Assembly: GCF_003382285.1 (NCBI RefSeq)
Contig: NZ_QTJR01000007.1
Location: 1-64,000, forward strand
From: Lysobacter soli
GTDB lineage: Bacteria; Pseudomonadota; Gammaproteobacteria; Xanthomonadales; Xanthomonadaceae
Length of the DNA: 64,000 nucleotides
Direction of reading: 5' to 3'
Shown: piece by piece, positions 32,371 to 41,105 of the stretch
Layout: each line of letters begins with the position of its first letter
Numbering within the stretch: the first letter of the stretch is position 1
Translations under genes and position numbers: made by a program
Notes under the pieces: generated by a model
Told to the model about the DNA's origin: nothing
What the model saw: only the letters and a program-made list of their open reading frames with translations
Database searches by the model: none

Positions 32371-32868
32371 TCACGCGAAGCGCTCATCCTTCTGTGGCAG
32401 CCGCCCTCGCCAGGCGAGCAGGCGACGCCCATGCCGATCACAGATGTCGATGAACCAATAGTCTGGGCATGCCGCCAGCAGATCGGTCACTCCGTCGATG
32501 TCCTCATCTGGGAACTGTGGATCCGCACTGATCAGCACCCGGTCATCCGCATCAAAGGGACATTGAGAAGAGCGAGAATTGGGAACTAACGCCTCCAGCG
32601 CGCCGAGCGCCTCTTCTACGCTCATCCCCTCCGCATGAGCGGCTCCAATCAAGAGCCTGGCGCTCTCGAGGCACTCAGCCGGAGAACTGAAGCAGATCAC
32701 CTCGTCATGCGAGATCTGCAGCAGGAACCCGTTCGGAGACTGTGCGACGAGAATTCCCGGCTTCCCGTCGAAGGTGGCGGTGCCAAGGAGACTGCCGCCA
32801 TGGCGTGTTCGGCGTGGTTTGTTCCGCTTCTTCTTAGCCACAGTCGCACCCGCAGTACAGTCGCTCAT
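32371..32868 (-). CDS. Island protein of unknown function
   Basis: 165 residues if started at ATG 32868, which overlaps the preceding small gene by 35 bp; a later start in MSDCTAGATVAKKKRNKPRR is possible. A basic N-terminus is followed by a beta-rich stretch (GTATFDGKPGILVAQSPNGF, LLQISHDEVICFSS) and an acidic end (FPDEDIDGVTDLLAACPDYW). I recognise no family. It is the last of four consecutive minus-strand genes starting with the excisionase-like protein. Confidence 0.55.
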   Translation of the reverse strand: MSDCTAGATVAKKKRNKPRRTRHGGSLLGTATFDGKPGILVAQSPNGFLLQISHDEVICFSSPAECLESARLLIGAAHAEGMSVEEALGALEALVPNSRSSQCPFDADDRVLISADPQFPDEDIDGVTDLLAACPDYWFIDICDRHGRRLLAWRGRLPQKDERFA

Positions 32869-33049
32869 CAAGGCTCTGGTCCATCCCACACCACTGACGG
32901 AATCGATCGTGGGCATCCAACAGCCCGAGCATTAGCCCTTCGGCCAACTCATCAAGTGTCCCAGTCGCTCCATCGACGTCTCGCACGTAGCACGAATACT
33001 TCGCGATCAGGATGATCGTCTCGGGGTCTTCGATTCGGATCGTTATCAC
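32834..33049 (-). CDS. Small island protein of unknown function
   Basis: 71 residues, MITIRIEDPETIILIAKYSC then a helical segment LDELAEGLMLGLLDAHDRFR and a cysteine-containing tail (LYCGCDCG). It overlaps the replication-type gene upstream by four bases, so it is likely real and translated in coupling with it. No family or function is recognised. Confidence 0.5.
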   Translation of the reverse strand: MITIRIEDPETIILIAKYSCYVRDVDGATGTLDELAEGLMLGLLDAHDRFRQWCGMDQSLDERLYCGCDCG

Positions 33050-33762
33050 GCAGCAGCTCCGCTAAGCAGCTCGCCGATCACCCGCAAGTGGCCGCGGGCT
33101 ACTTCAGGGCTACTAATCCTGATTGGAGCGCCGCGGACAGGATCGGGCGCGCGATCAGCAGAGGCCGGTGTTGCGCTGGTACGAAGTGGCGAGCCACTCG
33201 GAGGTCCAAACTTGCCCTGTCCAATTTTCTGTGCGACCCCCGCCAGATACGCGGCTGCCGTGGTCTCGATGCGACCCCGATCGATCGCTTTGCTGAGGGC
33301 GGTTTCAGCCGCTTGGCGGAAACCAGGGTCAATCGTACGAAGGATCGATTGAATCTCTGGCGACCACGTTCTGTGCCTCGGGATTGTGGGTAGTTGTTGT
33401 TCTGATATGGATGTTTCTTTTGTTCGGGCGTCCCGCTGTCGCCCTCCCCGGTGACGCTTGGACACCGCCTGAGCGCCGATACCCTGAAAGAGTAAGTGGT
33501 AGAGATTCGATGTCTGTCGCCCGGCAACGATCTGAGCACTCCGGGCCAACAGCTTCATACTTTCCAGCCATGCGATGGCCCGCTGCACGGTCCTTTCGCT
33601 CAGCCCGGTCATGTGAGCGAGCTTCGGCACACCGGGAAATGCCTTCTTTGCACCGTTCGCCCGATGCATCAAGGCTAGGTACACCGCCTTCGGGTTCGGT
33701 GGGAGGTCAAGCTCGTAGAAGGCATTTCGTTCCGCGAACAGGATCCTTGCCTTGTCACACAT
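33046..33762 (-). CDS. Replication-type winged-helix protein
   Basis: 238 residues from ATG 33762, MCDKARILFAERNAFYELDL. The segment PPNPKAVYLALMHRANGAKK, then PGVPKLAHMTGLSERTVQRA and IAWLESMKLLARS is a winged helix of the HTH_36 type seen in plasmid and phage replication-initiation proteins. The C-terminal half is proline/arginine-rich with a helical tail. It overlaps the excisionase-like gene upstream by eight bases. Role in replication of an excised island is inferred. Confidence 0.7.
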   Translation of the reverse strand: MCDKARILFAERNAFYELDLPPNPKAVYLALMHRANGAKKAFPGVPKLAHMTGLSERTVQRAIAWLESMKLLARSAQIVAGRQTSNLYHLLFQGIGAQAVSKRHRGGRQRDARTKETSISEQQLPTIPRHRTWSPEIQSILRTIDPGFRQAAETALSKAIDRGRIETTAAAYLAGVAQKIGQGKFGPPSGSPLRTSATPASADRAPDPVRGAPIRISSPEVARGHLRVIGELLSGAAA

Positions 33763-34018
33763 GACGGCTCCCTCCAACCGCTCCCGTCGGTTGGGCGCCA
33801 ATCAATCGAGTGACCTGATCGGTGCGAAAGTAGACGCGGCGACCGATCGTGAACTTCGCGCCGGATAGCATCCTGGACGCCTCGCTCTCCCTTCGCGCCA
33901 TCATTGCGCGTAGCCCATTGGTCGTACGGCTCAACATCTCCGCGACCTGGGGATACGTCATCAAGGGGCCATATTTCTCGAGCGCCCACTCGTGAACGGA
34001 TGTAACTACCTTCGTCAC
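33755..34018 (-). CDS. Small excisionase/AlpA-like DNA-binding protein
   Basis: 87 residues from GTG 34018, with AAGGAG seven bases upstream (an ATG four bases inside that window is too close). The helix-turn-helix segment is LMTYPQVAEMLSRTTNGLRA, ending with KFTIGRRVYFRTDQVTRLIG, the 'xx-GRRVxFRxxDV' end typical of MerR-like excisionases and AlpA regulators. It heads the minus-strand replication-type unit, so it could direct excision or its transcription. Confidence 0.7.
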   Translation of the reverse strand: MTKVVTSVHEWALEKYGPLMTYPQVAEMLSRTTNGLRAMMARRESEASRMLSGAKFTIGRRVYFRTDQVTRLIGAQPTGAVGGSRHV

Positions 34019-34323
34019 TGCATGTCTCCTTGCGTTGAAGTGCATCAGGAGAATCAGTAACGCTTCGGCGCGCTGCAATAGCTGTAACGTGCTGAAAACA
34101 ATAGAGTTTGATATATTTATATCAGACTTGAGCTATGCATCTTTCTGAATTGAAAGAGGGATCGGCGTCAGCGTGAAATCATGAACAATTCGTAAATTTG
34201 CGCCAGATGCGCTGTCGCCACAGAGCAATTGCTCGTCCGATTTAACCATTGTGCGCGAATCTACGTCCGTTAGCGGTGTCAGCGTGTCACCCCTCTGTCA
34301 CTTACTCGAGAGCGAAGCATCCT
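34019..34323. promoter_or_regulatory. AT-rich divergent promoter region with TGATATA palindrome
   Basis: The lowest-GC stretch of the island. TGATATA-TT-TATATCA at 34109-34124 is a perfect dyad about 90 bp upstream of the excisionase-like gene and could be an operator or an origin element. No other gene is supported. Confidence 0.5.
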
Positions 34324-34530
34324 ATGAGCGGGATCAAGTTGTCGTCTGAGCAAGTGTTGGCGTATGTGGAAGCAAGCCTTCGTATAGAAGGAATGAAGCT
34401 CCCTGACGATGCGCGTGGCCTAATCGAGCGGATGCTTAGGGGCGAGATAACCTACGAAGAAGGGCGCGAAGAAATACTCGCGGCGGCACGCGCGCGACTA
34501 TCGGCTCGAAACGAGCGACCGAGGCAGTAG
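34324..34530 (+). CDS. VbhA-like antitoxin without a Fic toxin
   Basis: 68 residues, MSGIKLSSEQVLAYVEASLR then IEGMKLPDDARGLIERMLRG and EITYEEGREEILAAARARL. The spacing of the IEGM segment, the LRGEIT turn and the final helix matches VbhA-type antitoxins that inhibit Fic AMP-transferases through an inhibitory helix. The following gene is a membrane protein with no HxFx(D/E)GNGR motif, so no Fic partner is present here. Either the toxin was lost or the protein acts on a Fic protein elsewhere. Confidence 0.65.
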   Translation: MSGIKLSSEQVLAYVEASLRIEGMKLPDDARGLIERMLRGEITYEEGREEILAAARARLSARNERPRQ

Positions 34531-34630
34531 GTGGGACGGGATCCACTGCCACGCTGTCGCGGAGCAGAATGAGTTCTGAGAGACCTCGCAAGAGGCGCTA
34601 CCATCCGCCGGAAAGGGGAGCGGCTAGGGG

Positions 34631-35335
34631 ATGGGAATGGACGGAATCGGAACGGATTCGAAGACGGCGCCGCGATCGGAGCGGGGGCCGTTAACCTACA
34701 AATGGCTCCATGAACGCGTACAGACGTATATCACCGAGAGTCATCAGCCGACCTCATCCCGGATGGAGCGCTGGTCTTTGTGGTTCGGGCTCAGCATGGC
34801 CGGCGTCGGTTTGACAGTCCCTTCGCTCATTCACTCGATTTGGCCAGCAGCGGTGCTTCCGCTGGCGCTGGTCTGTCTGGTCGCGGAGGTAACGGGCCTT
34901 GGCCTATCGGTAGGGCTCATGCTCAGGCGTGAGCTACCGCGATTCATGCGGCCCCGCGAGAACCATGCGGCGGAGATGGATGCTGATTTCGTCAAATGGC
35001 AGGCCTTGGTGGCCGAGTTACGGAGGTATACGCGCCAGGAACGCGAGTCGCGTCTAGCCTTCGTGACCGCACTGCGCCACAACATGGGCGAACGGATGGG
35101 TTTGCTGCTTGGCGGAATTCAGCGTCTCGGCGTTCTACCGCTACTAATCGCCCTCTACCTGCAGTTTCGCAATTGGGAGTGGGGCGACTGGGCCGGCGCG
35201 TTCGATGTCAATCTGCTCGCGGGACTACTCATCTGGGCGATGCTCCTTCTGTACGCGGCCGGTTGGCTGTTGGTCGGCCTTCGCACCCGACTCGATTCGT
35301 ATGTAGGACTGCTCGAAACCTCCTTACGGGACTAG
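34631..35335 (+). CDS. Island membrane protein of unknown function
   Basis: 234 residues with four predicted membrane helices in two pairs: WSLWFGLSMAGVGLTVPSLI and AAVLPLALVCLVAEVTGLGL, then LGVLPLLIALYLQF and LLAGLLIWAMLLLYAAGWLL. The central loop (about 100-160) is charged and cytosolic (RQERESRLAFVTALRHNMGE). Four-helix proteins with such a middle domain are found among effectors of unrelated defence systems, but nothing specific supports that here. It starts about 100 bp after the antitoxin-like gene. Confidence 0.65.
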   Translation: MGMDGIGTDSKTAPRSERGPLTYKWLHERVQTYITESHQPTSSRMERWSLWFGLSMAGVGLTVPSLIHSIWPAAVLPLALVCLVAEVTGLGLSVGLMLRRELPRFMRPRENHAAEMDADFVKWQALVAELRRYTRQERESRLAFVTALRHNMGERMGLLLGGIQRLGVLPLLIALYLQFRNWEWGDWAGAFDVNLLAGLLIWAMLLLYAAGWLLVGLRTRLDSYVGLLETSLRD

Positions 35336-35435
35336 ACCTGGAGATGGCGGGGTCTGCTTCCGACGCAGCGGACTAGAAAAGCACTTCCCGATTGTTAGCG
35401 GACTTGGACCACCTACCGGTGCAGGAGGCAGACGG

Positions 35436-36050
35436 ATGGAAATGGCACGAGCAGCCGAGCTGCTGGGGCATCTAGCCGATGTGGTGGATCACCCACCGCA
35501 CGATGATTCCGAACGCCTCCTCCTAAGCCGAACTCTCGCGATTACCTCGCTCCATTTCGCCGCCTCGGTTCGGAATCTGTGCGACGCCGAACTGCCGATA
35601 GGGGCGGCTGCAGTGCTCCGAAGTCAGTTCGAGGCTGTGCTCAGAGCCATCTGGGTCCTGTATCGGGCGAACGATGGGCAGATAGAGCGGCTTACGTCGA
35701 CCCTGTCGATGGAATCCCAGCAAGCCACCAAGAACATTCCTCAAGTAGCAGAAATGTTGGAGATGCTGGAGAAGATTCCTCAACTCGCGAACCTGATAGT
35801 CGCGTTACGCGAGTTCAAGGACAGTTCTTGGATGCCGCTGAACTCGTTCGTCCATTCCGGCATCCACGCCGTGCACTGGACCCGCTTTGAACCTCCGCAG
35901 GCTTTGGTCGAGCAAATGTTCCGCAGCAGCAATGGCCTTGCGGTACTGGCGTGTCAGCATCTCGCTATCCTCACAGGACGCCTTGGCCTCCAGAACGAGG
36001 TGATTGCCGCATGTGCGGCTTACTCGAGCTGTCTGCCCCACCGCAGGTAG
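35436..36050 (+). CDS. DUF6988-like protein
   Basis: 204 helical residues; AGGAGG stands seven bases before ATG 35436. The segments LHFAASVRNLCDAELPIGAA, AAVLRSQFEAVLRAIWVLYR and LNSFVHSGIHAV follow the DUF6988 pattern, a family common in mobile DNA and resembling the fold of HEPN-type proteins. Without a clear RxxxxH the nuclease function is unsupported. It is the last small gene before the restriction enzyme. Confidence 0.7.
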   Translation: MEMARAAELLGHLADVVDHPPHDDSERLLLSRTLAITSLHFAASVRNLCDAELPIGAAAVLRSQFEAVLRAIWVLYRANDGQIERLTSTLSMESQQATKNIPQVAEMLEMLEKIPQLANLIVALREFKDSSWMPLNSFVHSGIHAVHWTRFEPPQALVEQMFRSSNGLAVLACQHLAILTGRLGLQNEVIAACAAYSSCLPHRR

Positions 36051-36355
36051 TCGGTGGTGTAGCCGACGACAGGCCAGTGTCCGTATTCGCGTGAAGGCAC
36101 GTTGAGGGGCTCCGGCCCGTCCGTGGAACCGAACGGTCGTTCCAACCTCCACGAACGCCATGTCTTCGTGCCGGTGAGCGTGAGACCGCGCGCTAGCGAT
36201 GGGCGCCGGACACTTCTGCAATGGCGGTACCGGTCTGCGCCAGGGCGCACCCCGACCCTTGCTACTCGTGAGCCATCCCTTCGCAAGGGCGCGACAACCC
36301 TGCCGTGAGTTCTCCGTCTTCACGTACCCTATTGCCATCACCTGAGGGATGACGG
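36051..36355. other. Gap before the restriction-modification gene
   Basis: About 305 bp. One minus-strand frame (36286 to 36020) ends in an aromatic-rich stretch (WRLERPFGSTDGPEPL, then REYGHWPVVGYTTDYL) but overlaps the preceding gene and has no visible ribosome site; I leave it unannotated. The promoter of the restriction gene must lie here. Confidence 0.4.
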
Positions 36356-39300
36356 ATGAGCAAGCTTGACGCGATGCGTACCTACCTAGCCTCTGTGGAG
36401 CAGGCCCTTAAGACGGGCCAAGCCAGCGAGCACACCCACCGCCCGGCGCTCGAAGCGCTGCTTGAGGCGCTCGGGGGGCCGGAAGTAGACGCCATCAACG
36501 AGCCGCGCCAGATCAAGTGCGGCGCGCCGGACTTCATCATCGTCCGCGGCACCGTGCCGCTGGGCCATGTCGAAGCCAAGGACGTCGGGCTGGACCTTGC
36601 CAAACTGGAGCGCGGCGAGCAGCTCACCCGCTATCGCGAATCGCTCGGCAACCTCGTCTTTACCGACTACCTTTCCTTCCGCTGGTACTTAGATGGCGAA
36701 CTTCGCCTGACTGCTGATCTGCCGCGCCCCGCCGCCAATGGCCGCATCCGCTGGAATGACGACGCGGCGTCCGCCACCGTGCAGTTGCTGGACCAGTTCC
36801 TGCTTGCCGATATCCCCCTCAAGTCCACACCTCAGGACCTTGCTACCCGCATGGCGGGCCTGGCCAAGCTAATCCGCAGCCTGATCGAGCAGACCTTCAA
36901 GGCTGAGGGGGAGCAAGGCGAATTGCATGGCCAGTTGCAGGCCTTCCGACAAGTCCTAATCGAATCGCTGACCGTCGAGCAATTCGCCGACATGTACGCC
37001 CAGACCTTGTGCTACGGCCTGTTCGCGGCGCGCTGCAATGCACCGTCCAAGGGGTTCACACGTCAGATCGCGGCGAGCGCGCTGCCAAAAACCAATCCCT
37101 TCTTGCGCAAGCTGTTCAACTCCATCGCCGGCCCGGACCTGGACGAGCGCATTGCTTGGGCCGTGGATCAACTGGCGGAGCTGTTGGCACGTGCCGACAT
37201 GGACGAGATCCTGTCCGACTTCGGCAAGCGCACGCGCCAGGAAGACCCCGTAGTGCACTTCTACGAGACGTTCCTCTCTGCCTACGACCCGAAGATGCGC
37301 GAGGCGCGAGGCGTGTACTACACGCCGGAGCCAGTGGTCGGCTACATCGTGCGCAGCGTGGATGCATTGCTTAAGCGCGACTTTGGAATGAAGGAAGGCT
37401 TGGCCCATGCGAAGAAGGTCAAGCTCAAGCGCCCGAAAGTACAGGGTAAGGGTGAGGAGACCTATGAAGCGCACCGTTTGCAGATCCTCGACCCAGCCAC
37501 CGGTACAGGCACCTTCCTCTACGCAGTAATCGCGAGGATCCGCGAGCACTTCGATGGGAACGCGGGAGCGTGGCCGGGCTACGTGGCCGAGCACCTGCTG
37601 CCGCGCTTGTTCGGCTTCGAGTTGCTGATGGCGCCGTACGCCGTGGCGCACATGAAGCTGGGGCTAGAGTTGGAGCAATCCGGATACGACTTCTCCAGCG
37701 ATCAGCGCCTGGGTGTGTTCCTCACTAATTCATTGGAAGAAGCGCACGAACTGACCGGCTTGCCGCTGTTCACTCAATGGCTGGCCGAGGAGTCGCGTGC
37801 GGCGGCGAACGTGAAGCGCGATGCGCCAGTGATGGTGGTGTTAGGCAATCCGCCGTACTCGGGACATTCGGCTAACACCGGCGACTGGATCGCCGGATTG
37901 CTCCGTGGTTACGACGCCCTGAACAAGCGCGCGACCGAGAACTATTTTGAGGTGGACGGCAAGCCCCTAGGTGAGCGCAACCCAAAGTGGCTCAATGACG
38001 ATTACGTGAAGTTCATCCGTTTTGCGCAGTGGCGCATCGAACAAACCGGACACGGCATCCTCGCCTTTGTCACCAACCACGGCTACCTCGACAACCCGAC
38101 CTTTCGTGGGATGCGCGAAAGCTTGATGCGCGGTTTTGACGAGATCTACTTGCTGGACCTGCACGGTAATAGCAAGAAGAAAGAAAAGACACCGGACGGT
38201 GAAAAAGACGAGAACGTCTTCGACATTCAGCAGGGCGTGGCAATTGGCATCTTCGTACGCCGAGAGGGCTCGCAGCGCAACGGCGGTCACTTAGCCCGAG
38301 TGCATCACTCCGATTTGTACGGGCTTCGCCAAGACAAGTACGCAACACTTGACGCGCTCGACCTTAGCAACACCGACTGGATTGAGCTGGCACCGGTGAG
38401 TCCGAGCTACTACTTCGTCGCCGAGGATGGCGACCTTCGTCAGGAGTATGGCCAAGGTTGGTCTATCACTTCTCTGATGCCTGTAAACGGCGTTGGCATC
38501 GTGACTGCGCGAGATGAACTAACAATCCGCGAGTCAGGCGACGAAGTATGGGACGTCATCAATGATTTTTGCTGCCTCTCTTCCGAAAGCGCTCGTGAGA
38601 AGTACGCGCTGGGTAAGGACTCACAGGACTGGAAGGTGGCCCTAGCGCAGAGTGATATTAGGGACTCAGGCCCAAGTCGGACCGCCGTTGCGCCCATTCT
38701 TTATAGGCCGTTTGATGCTCGCTATACGTACTTTACCGGCAAGCCGCGCGGATTCATTTGTCGCCCCCGTTCGGAGGTCATGAAGCACATGCTTAGGCCG
38801 AATGTTGGCATCATCACGGCGCGCAGCAACAAGTCGGGTGCGGTCGATCATTTCCTTGCTTCAGCTCTCATGACTGAGGCAAAAACCGGCGAGAGCACAA
38901 CACAATCCAGCTTTTTCCCCCTTTGGCTCTATCAGGCTGACTCAGCAGATTTGTTGGAGCAGGGATCAACAGGAAAAAGCGCCAACTTGGCGCCTGATTT
39001 TCTACGGGCGTTGCACGAGGTAATTGGCTACACCCCTTCCCCCGAGAACACGCTCGCTTGGATGTACGCTGTACTCTACACCCCCTCCTACCGAAGTCGC
39101 TACATCGAGCTTCTACGCCGCGACTTCCCGCGTATTCCGCTCCCCCCAGGCCGCGATCTCTTTGACCGCTTCGTCGCCATTGGTGGCGAATTGATCGCGC
39201 TCCACACGATGGAGCAGAAACAGCCGCGTATTAGCCGCTTCGATGTCACCGGAAACAACGAGGTGGTCAAGTTACGCTGGGTTCCCGGCAACGACGGCAC

Positions 39301-39550
39301 GGGCCGCGTCTACATTAACGAGGCACAGTACTTCGGTGGCGTGCCGCAGGGCGTGTGGGACACCCACATCGGCGGCTACCGGGTGGTCGAAAAGTGGTTG
39401 AAGAGCCGTAGAGGTCGTCAGCTAAGCTTTGAGGACGTCATGCACTACCACGAGGTTGTCGCTGCCCTTGCTCGCACGCTAGAGCTTCAGTCGGAACTTG
39501 ATTCCATAGTGGACGCATACGGGGGCTGGCCACTGCGCCAGCGCACATAA
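36356..39550 (+). CDS. Single-polypeptide restriction-modification enzyme (type IIG/ISP-like)
   Basis: 1064 residues in one chain. The N-terminus has a PD-(D/E)xK nuclease: APDFIIVRG at 57-65 and HVEAKD at 71-76. A helical linker follows. The methyltransferase core carries motif I (LDPATGTGTFLYAV, near 380) and motif IV (VVLGNPPYSG, near 495), the N6-adenine class. GVYYTPEPVVGYIV precedes motif I as in type I/IIG methylases. The last 400 residues should be the target-recognition domain. No helicase motifs (Walker A, DEAH) are seen, unlike translocating type ISP enzymes of about 1500 residues. It would methylate host DNA and cut unmodified phage DNA. Confidence 0.87.
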   Translation: MSKLDAMRTYLASVEQALKTGQASEHTHRPALEALLEALGGPEVDAINEPRQIKCGAPDFIIVRGTVPLGHVEAKDVGLDLAKLERGEQLTRYRESLGNLVFTDYLSFRWYLDGELRLTADLPRPAANGRIRWNDDAASATVQLLDQFLLADIPLKSTPQDLATRMAGLAKLIRSLIEQTFKAEGEQGELHGQLQAFRQVLIESLTVEQFADMYAQTLCYGLFAARCNAPSKGFTRQIAASALPKTNPFLRKLFNSIAGPDLDERIAWAVDQLAELLARADMDEILSDFGKRTRQEDPVVHFYETFLSAYDPKMREARGVYYTPEPVVGYIVRSVDALLKRDFGMKEGLAHAKKVKLKRPKVQGKGEETYEAHRLQILDPATGTGTFLYAVIARIREHFDGNAGAWPGYVAEHLLPRLFGFELLMAPYAVAHMKLGLELEQSGYDFSSDQRLGVFLTNSLEEAHELTGLPLFTQWLAEESRAAANVKRDAPVMVVLGNPPYSGHSANTGDWIAGLLRGYDALNKRATENYFEVDGKPLGERNPKWLNDDYVKFIRFAQWRIEQTGHGILAFVTNHGYLDNPTFRGMRESLMRGFDEIYLLDLHGNSKKKEKTPDGEKDENVFDIQQGVAIGIFVRREGSQRNGGHLARVHHSDLYGLRQDKYATLDALDLSNTDWIELAPVSPSYYFVAEDGDLRQEYGQGWSITSLMPVNGVGIVTARDELTIRESGDEVWDVINDFCCLSSESAREKYALGKDSQDWKVALAQSDIRDSGPSRTAVAPILYRPFDARYTYFTGKPRGFICRPRSEVMKHMLRPNVGIITARSNKSGAVDHFLASALMTEAKTGESTTQSSFFPLWLYQADSADLLEQGSTGKSANLAPDFLRALHEVIGYTPSPENTLAWMYAVLYTPSYRSRYIELLRRDFPRIPLPPGRDLFDRFVAIGGELIALHTMEQKQPRISRFDVTGNNEVVKLRWVPGNDGTGRVYINEAQYFGGVPQGVWDTHIGGYRVVEKWLKSRRGRQLSFEDVMHYHEVVAALARTLELQSELDSIVDAYGGWPLRQRT

Positions 39551-39778
39551 CCGGTCCACACGGCGGCTTAAGACGCGCCGCATGCTGTGTAGGGGGGCGA
39601 TTCAGTCCGGCGGATACGAAGTTGCCTTGGCAGCGTGTAGTTAATGCCGCGCATCAAAGCGCTTGCTTTGAGCGAATAGCATCCTTGCGGTCGGACGTAG
39701 TCACTGGGAATCGAGCTTAGGCCGCCATGAGAAGTACACGATGTGTCGACTTCAAGGCGGCCCAACCCGTGCCGTAGT

Positions 39779-40873
39779 TCACGTCGCAGGGTTCGACGGA
39801 CCACGCCTTTCGTCCAACCGATCCACGAGATCCTCGGCGCGCAAATGAGTGTATCGCTTAAGCATCTGCATCGACTTATGCCCGCTGATGGCGGAAACTT
39901 CCTGATCGCTGAAGCCAGCCTCAACGAACCGACTTACCGCTTCGTGGCGAAGGTCGTGAAAGCGGAGGTCGTCGATACCAAGCTGCCTTTTTAGCTCGGT
40001 CCAGGCCTTGTTGAAGTTGTAGGCGCGACGCCTCCCGTCACGCCCAGGTTCCCCGAAGAACACAAGATCGCATCCCTTCGGGCGCGTCGGATTCTCGACC
40101 GCGCTCCGCAGGGCCGCTACGGCAGCCTTCGACAACGGGACCGTACGAGCACCGTCGTTCTTGGTCTGCGTCAGGCGCGCGATTCGGCGCTCTAGGTCGA
40201 CCTGTCGCAGCTTTAGGCCGCTGATCTCCCCGGAGCGCATCCCAGTCTCGATAGCTACGCGAAAGATCCACCCCAACATGGGATTCGAGTAGTTGGCCAG
40301 CGCCGCTGCGAGGTCCTGCTCTTCAGTCGTGGTGAGCCGCCTATCGCGCCCGGCCCCTATACGTGGCTTGCGGATGTTCGCAACAGGATTCTGGATGAGT
40401 CCAAGCTGCCACTCCTTGATGGCGATGGTGAATAGATGGCTCAACAAGGCAAGCTCAAGCCGAACAGTGTTGGGCTTGATGGTCGTCTTTGGCGCATTTC
40501 TTCTTGCGCTGTAAGCGCGCGCGGACAGCCGCTCATCTCGGTAGCGAGCGACGAGATCGGGTGTGATAGCGGCGAGGGAGTAATCCCCAAAGAACTCTCG
40601 AAGCGGCTTAGCCTTCAGGATCTCAGCCTGTTGGGTCGCCGGCTTCTTACTAGGAGTCACCTCTGCCAAGTAGCGATCGAGCGCCGAATGGAAGGTGAGG
40701 CGTTCCGACGAGCTCCGCCGAATGTAGACGCCGCGAACCATCTCGTCTTCGGTCCGGCGAGCCCAATCCTCGGCATCTCGCTTCGTGCGAAACGTCTTGG
40801 CTACGGTAGGCCACCCGTGCTTACGGATGACTGCCTTCCAGCTTCCCTTTGGGTTCTTTACGAACGTGGCCAC
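39779..40873 (-). CDS. Tyrosine recombinase integrase
   Basis: 364 residues from GTG 40873 (a longer frame reads into the tRNA gene and is rejected; the exact start is uncertain). The N-terminal arm-binding segment VATFVKNPKGSWKAVIRKHG and a core-binding domain precede the catalytic domain with Arg in ETGMRSGEISGLK, HDLRHEAVSRF, and the HKSMQMLKRYTHL end providing histidine and the nucleophilic tyrosine. It lies immediately inside the right attachment site and reads away from the tRNA, the usual arrangement. It should recombine the 43-bp repeats. Confidence 0.92.
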   Translation of the reverse strand: MATFVKNPKGSWKAVIRKHGWPTVAKTFRTKRDAEDWARRTEDEMVRGVYIRRSSSERLTFHSALDRYLAEVTPSKKPATQQAEILKAKPLREFFGDYSLAAITPDLVARYRDERLSARAYSARRNAPKTTIKPNTVRLELALLSHLFTIAIKEWQLGLIQNPVANIRKPRIGAGRDRRLTTTEEQDLAAALANYSNPMLGWIFRVAIETGMRSGEISGLKLRQVDLERRIARLTQTKNDGARTVPLSKAAVAALRSAVENPTRPKGCDLVFFGEPGRDGRRRAYNFNKAWTELKRQLGIDDLRFHDLRHEAVSRFVEAGFSDQEVSAISGHKSMQMLKRYTHLRAEDLVDRLDERRGPSNPAT

Positions 40874-40960
40874 AGTCCAGGCGCGCGAAATTGGTGTACC
40901 TAGACTGTACCCAGCATCTGGAGGGAGTTCCAGCAGATCCGCTGGAGGCCTTGCAATTAC

Positions 40961-41036
<76 letters not shown>

Positions 41037-41105
41037 GTGGGCTGCGGAGTTTAGCAGCCGACGGGGCTGGGCCGGCGCGCGAGGGTTCGCGCGCCGGCGG
41101 GCTTT

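Noticed and set aside
34631-35335. Fic toxin partner for the VbhA-like antitoxin
   Set aside because: No HxFx(D/E)GNGR motif; the protein is a four-helix membrane protein.
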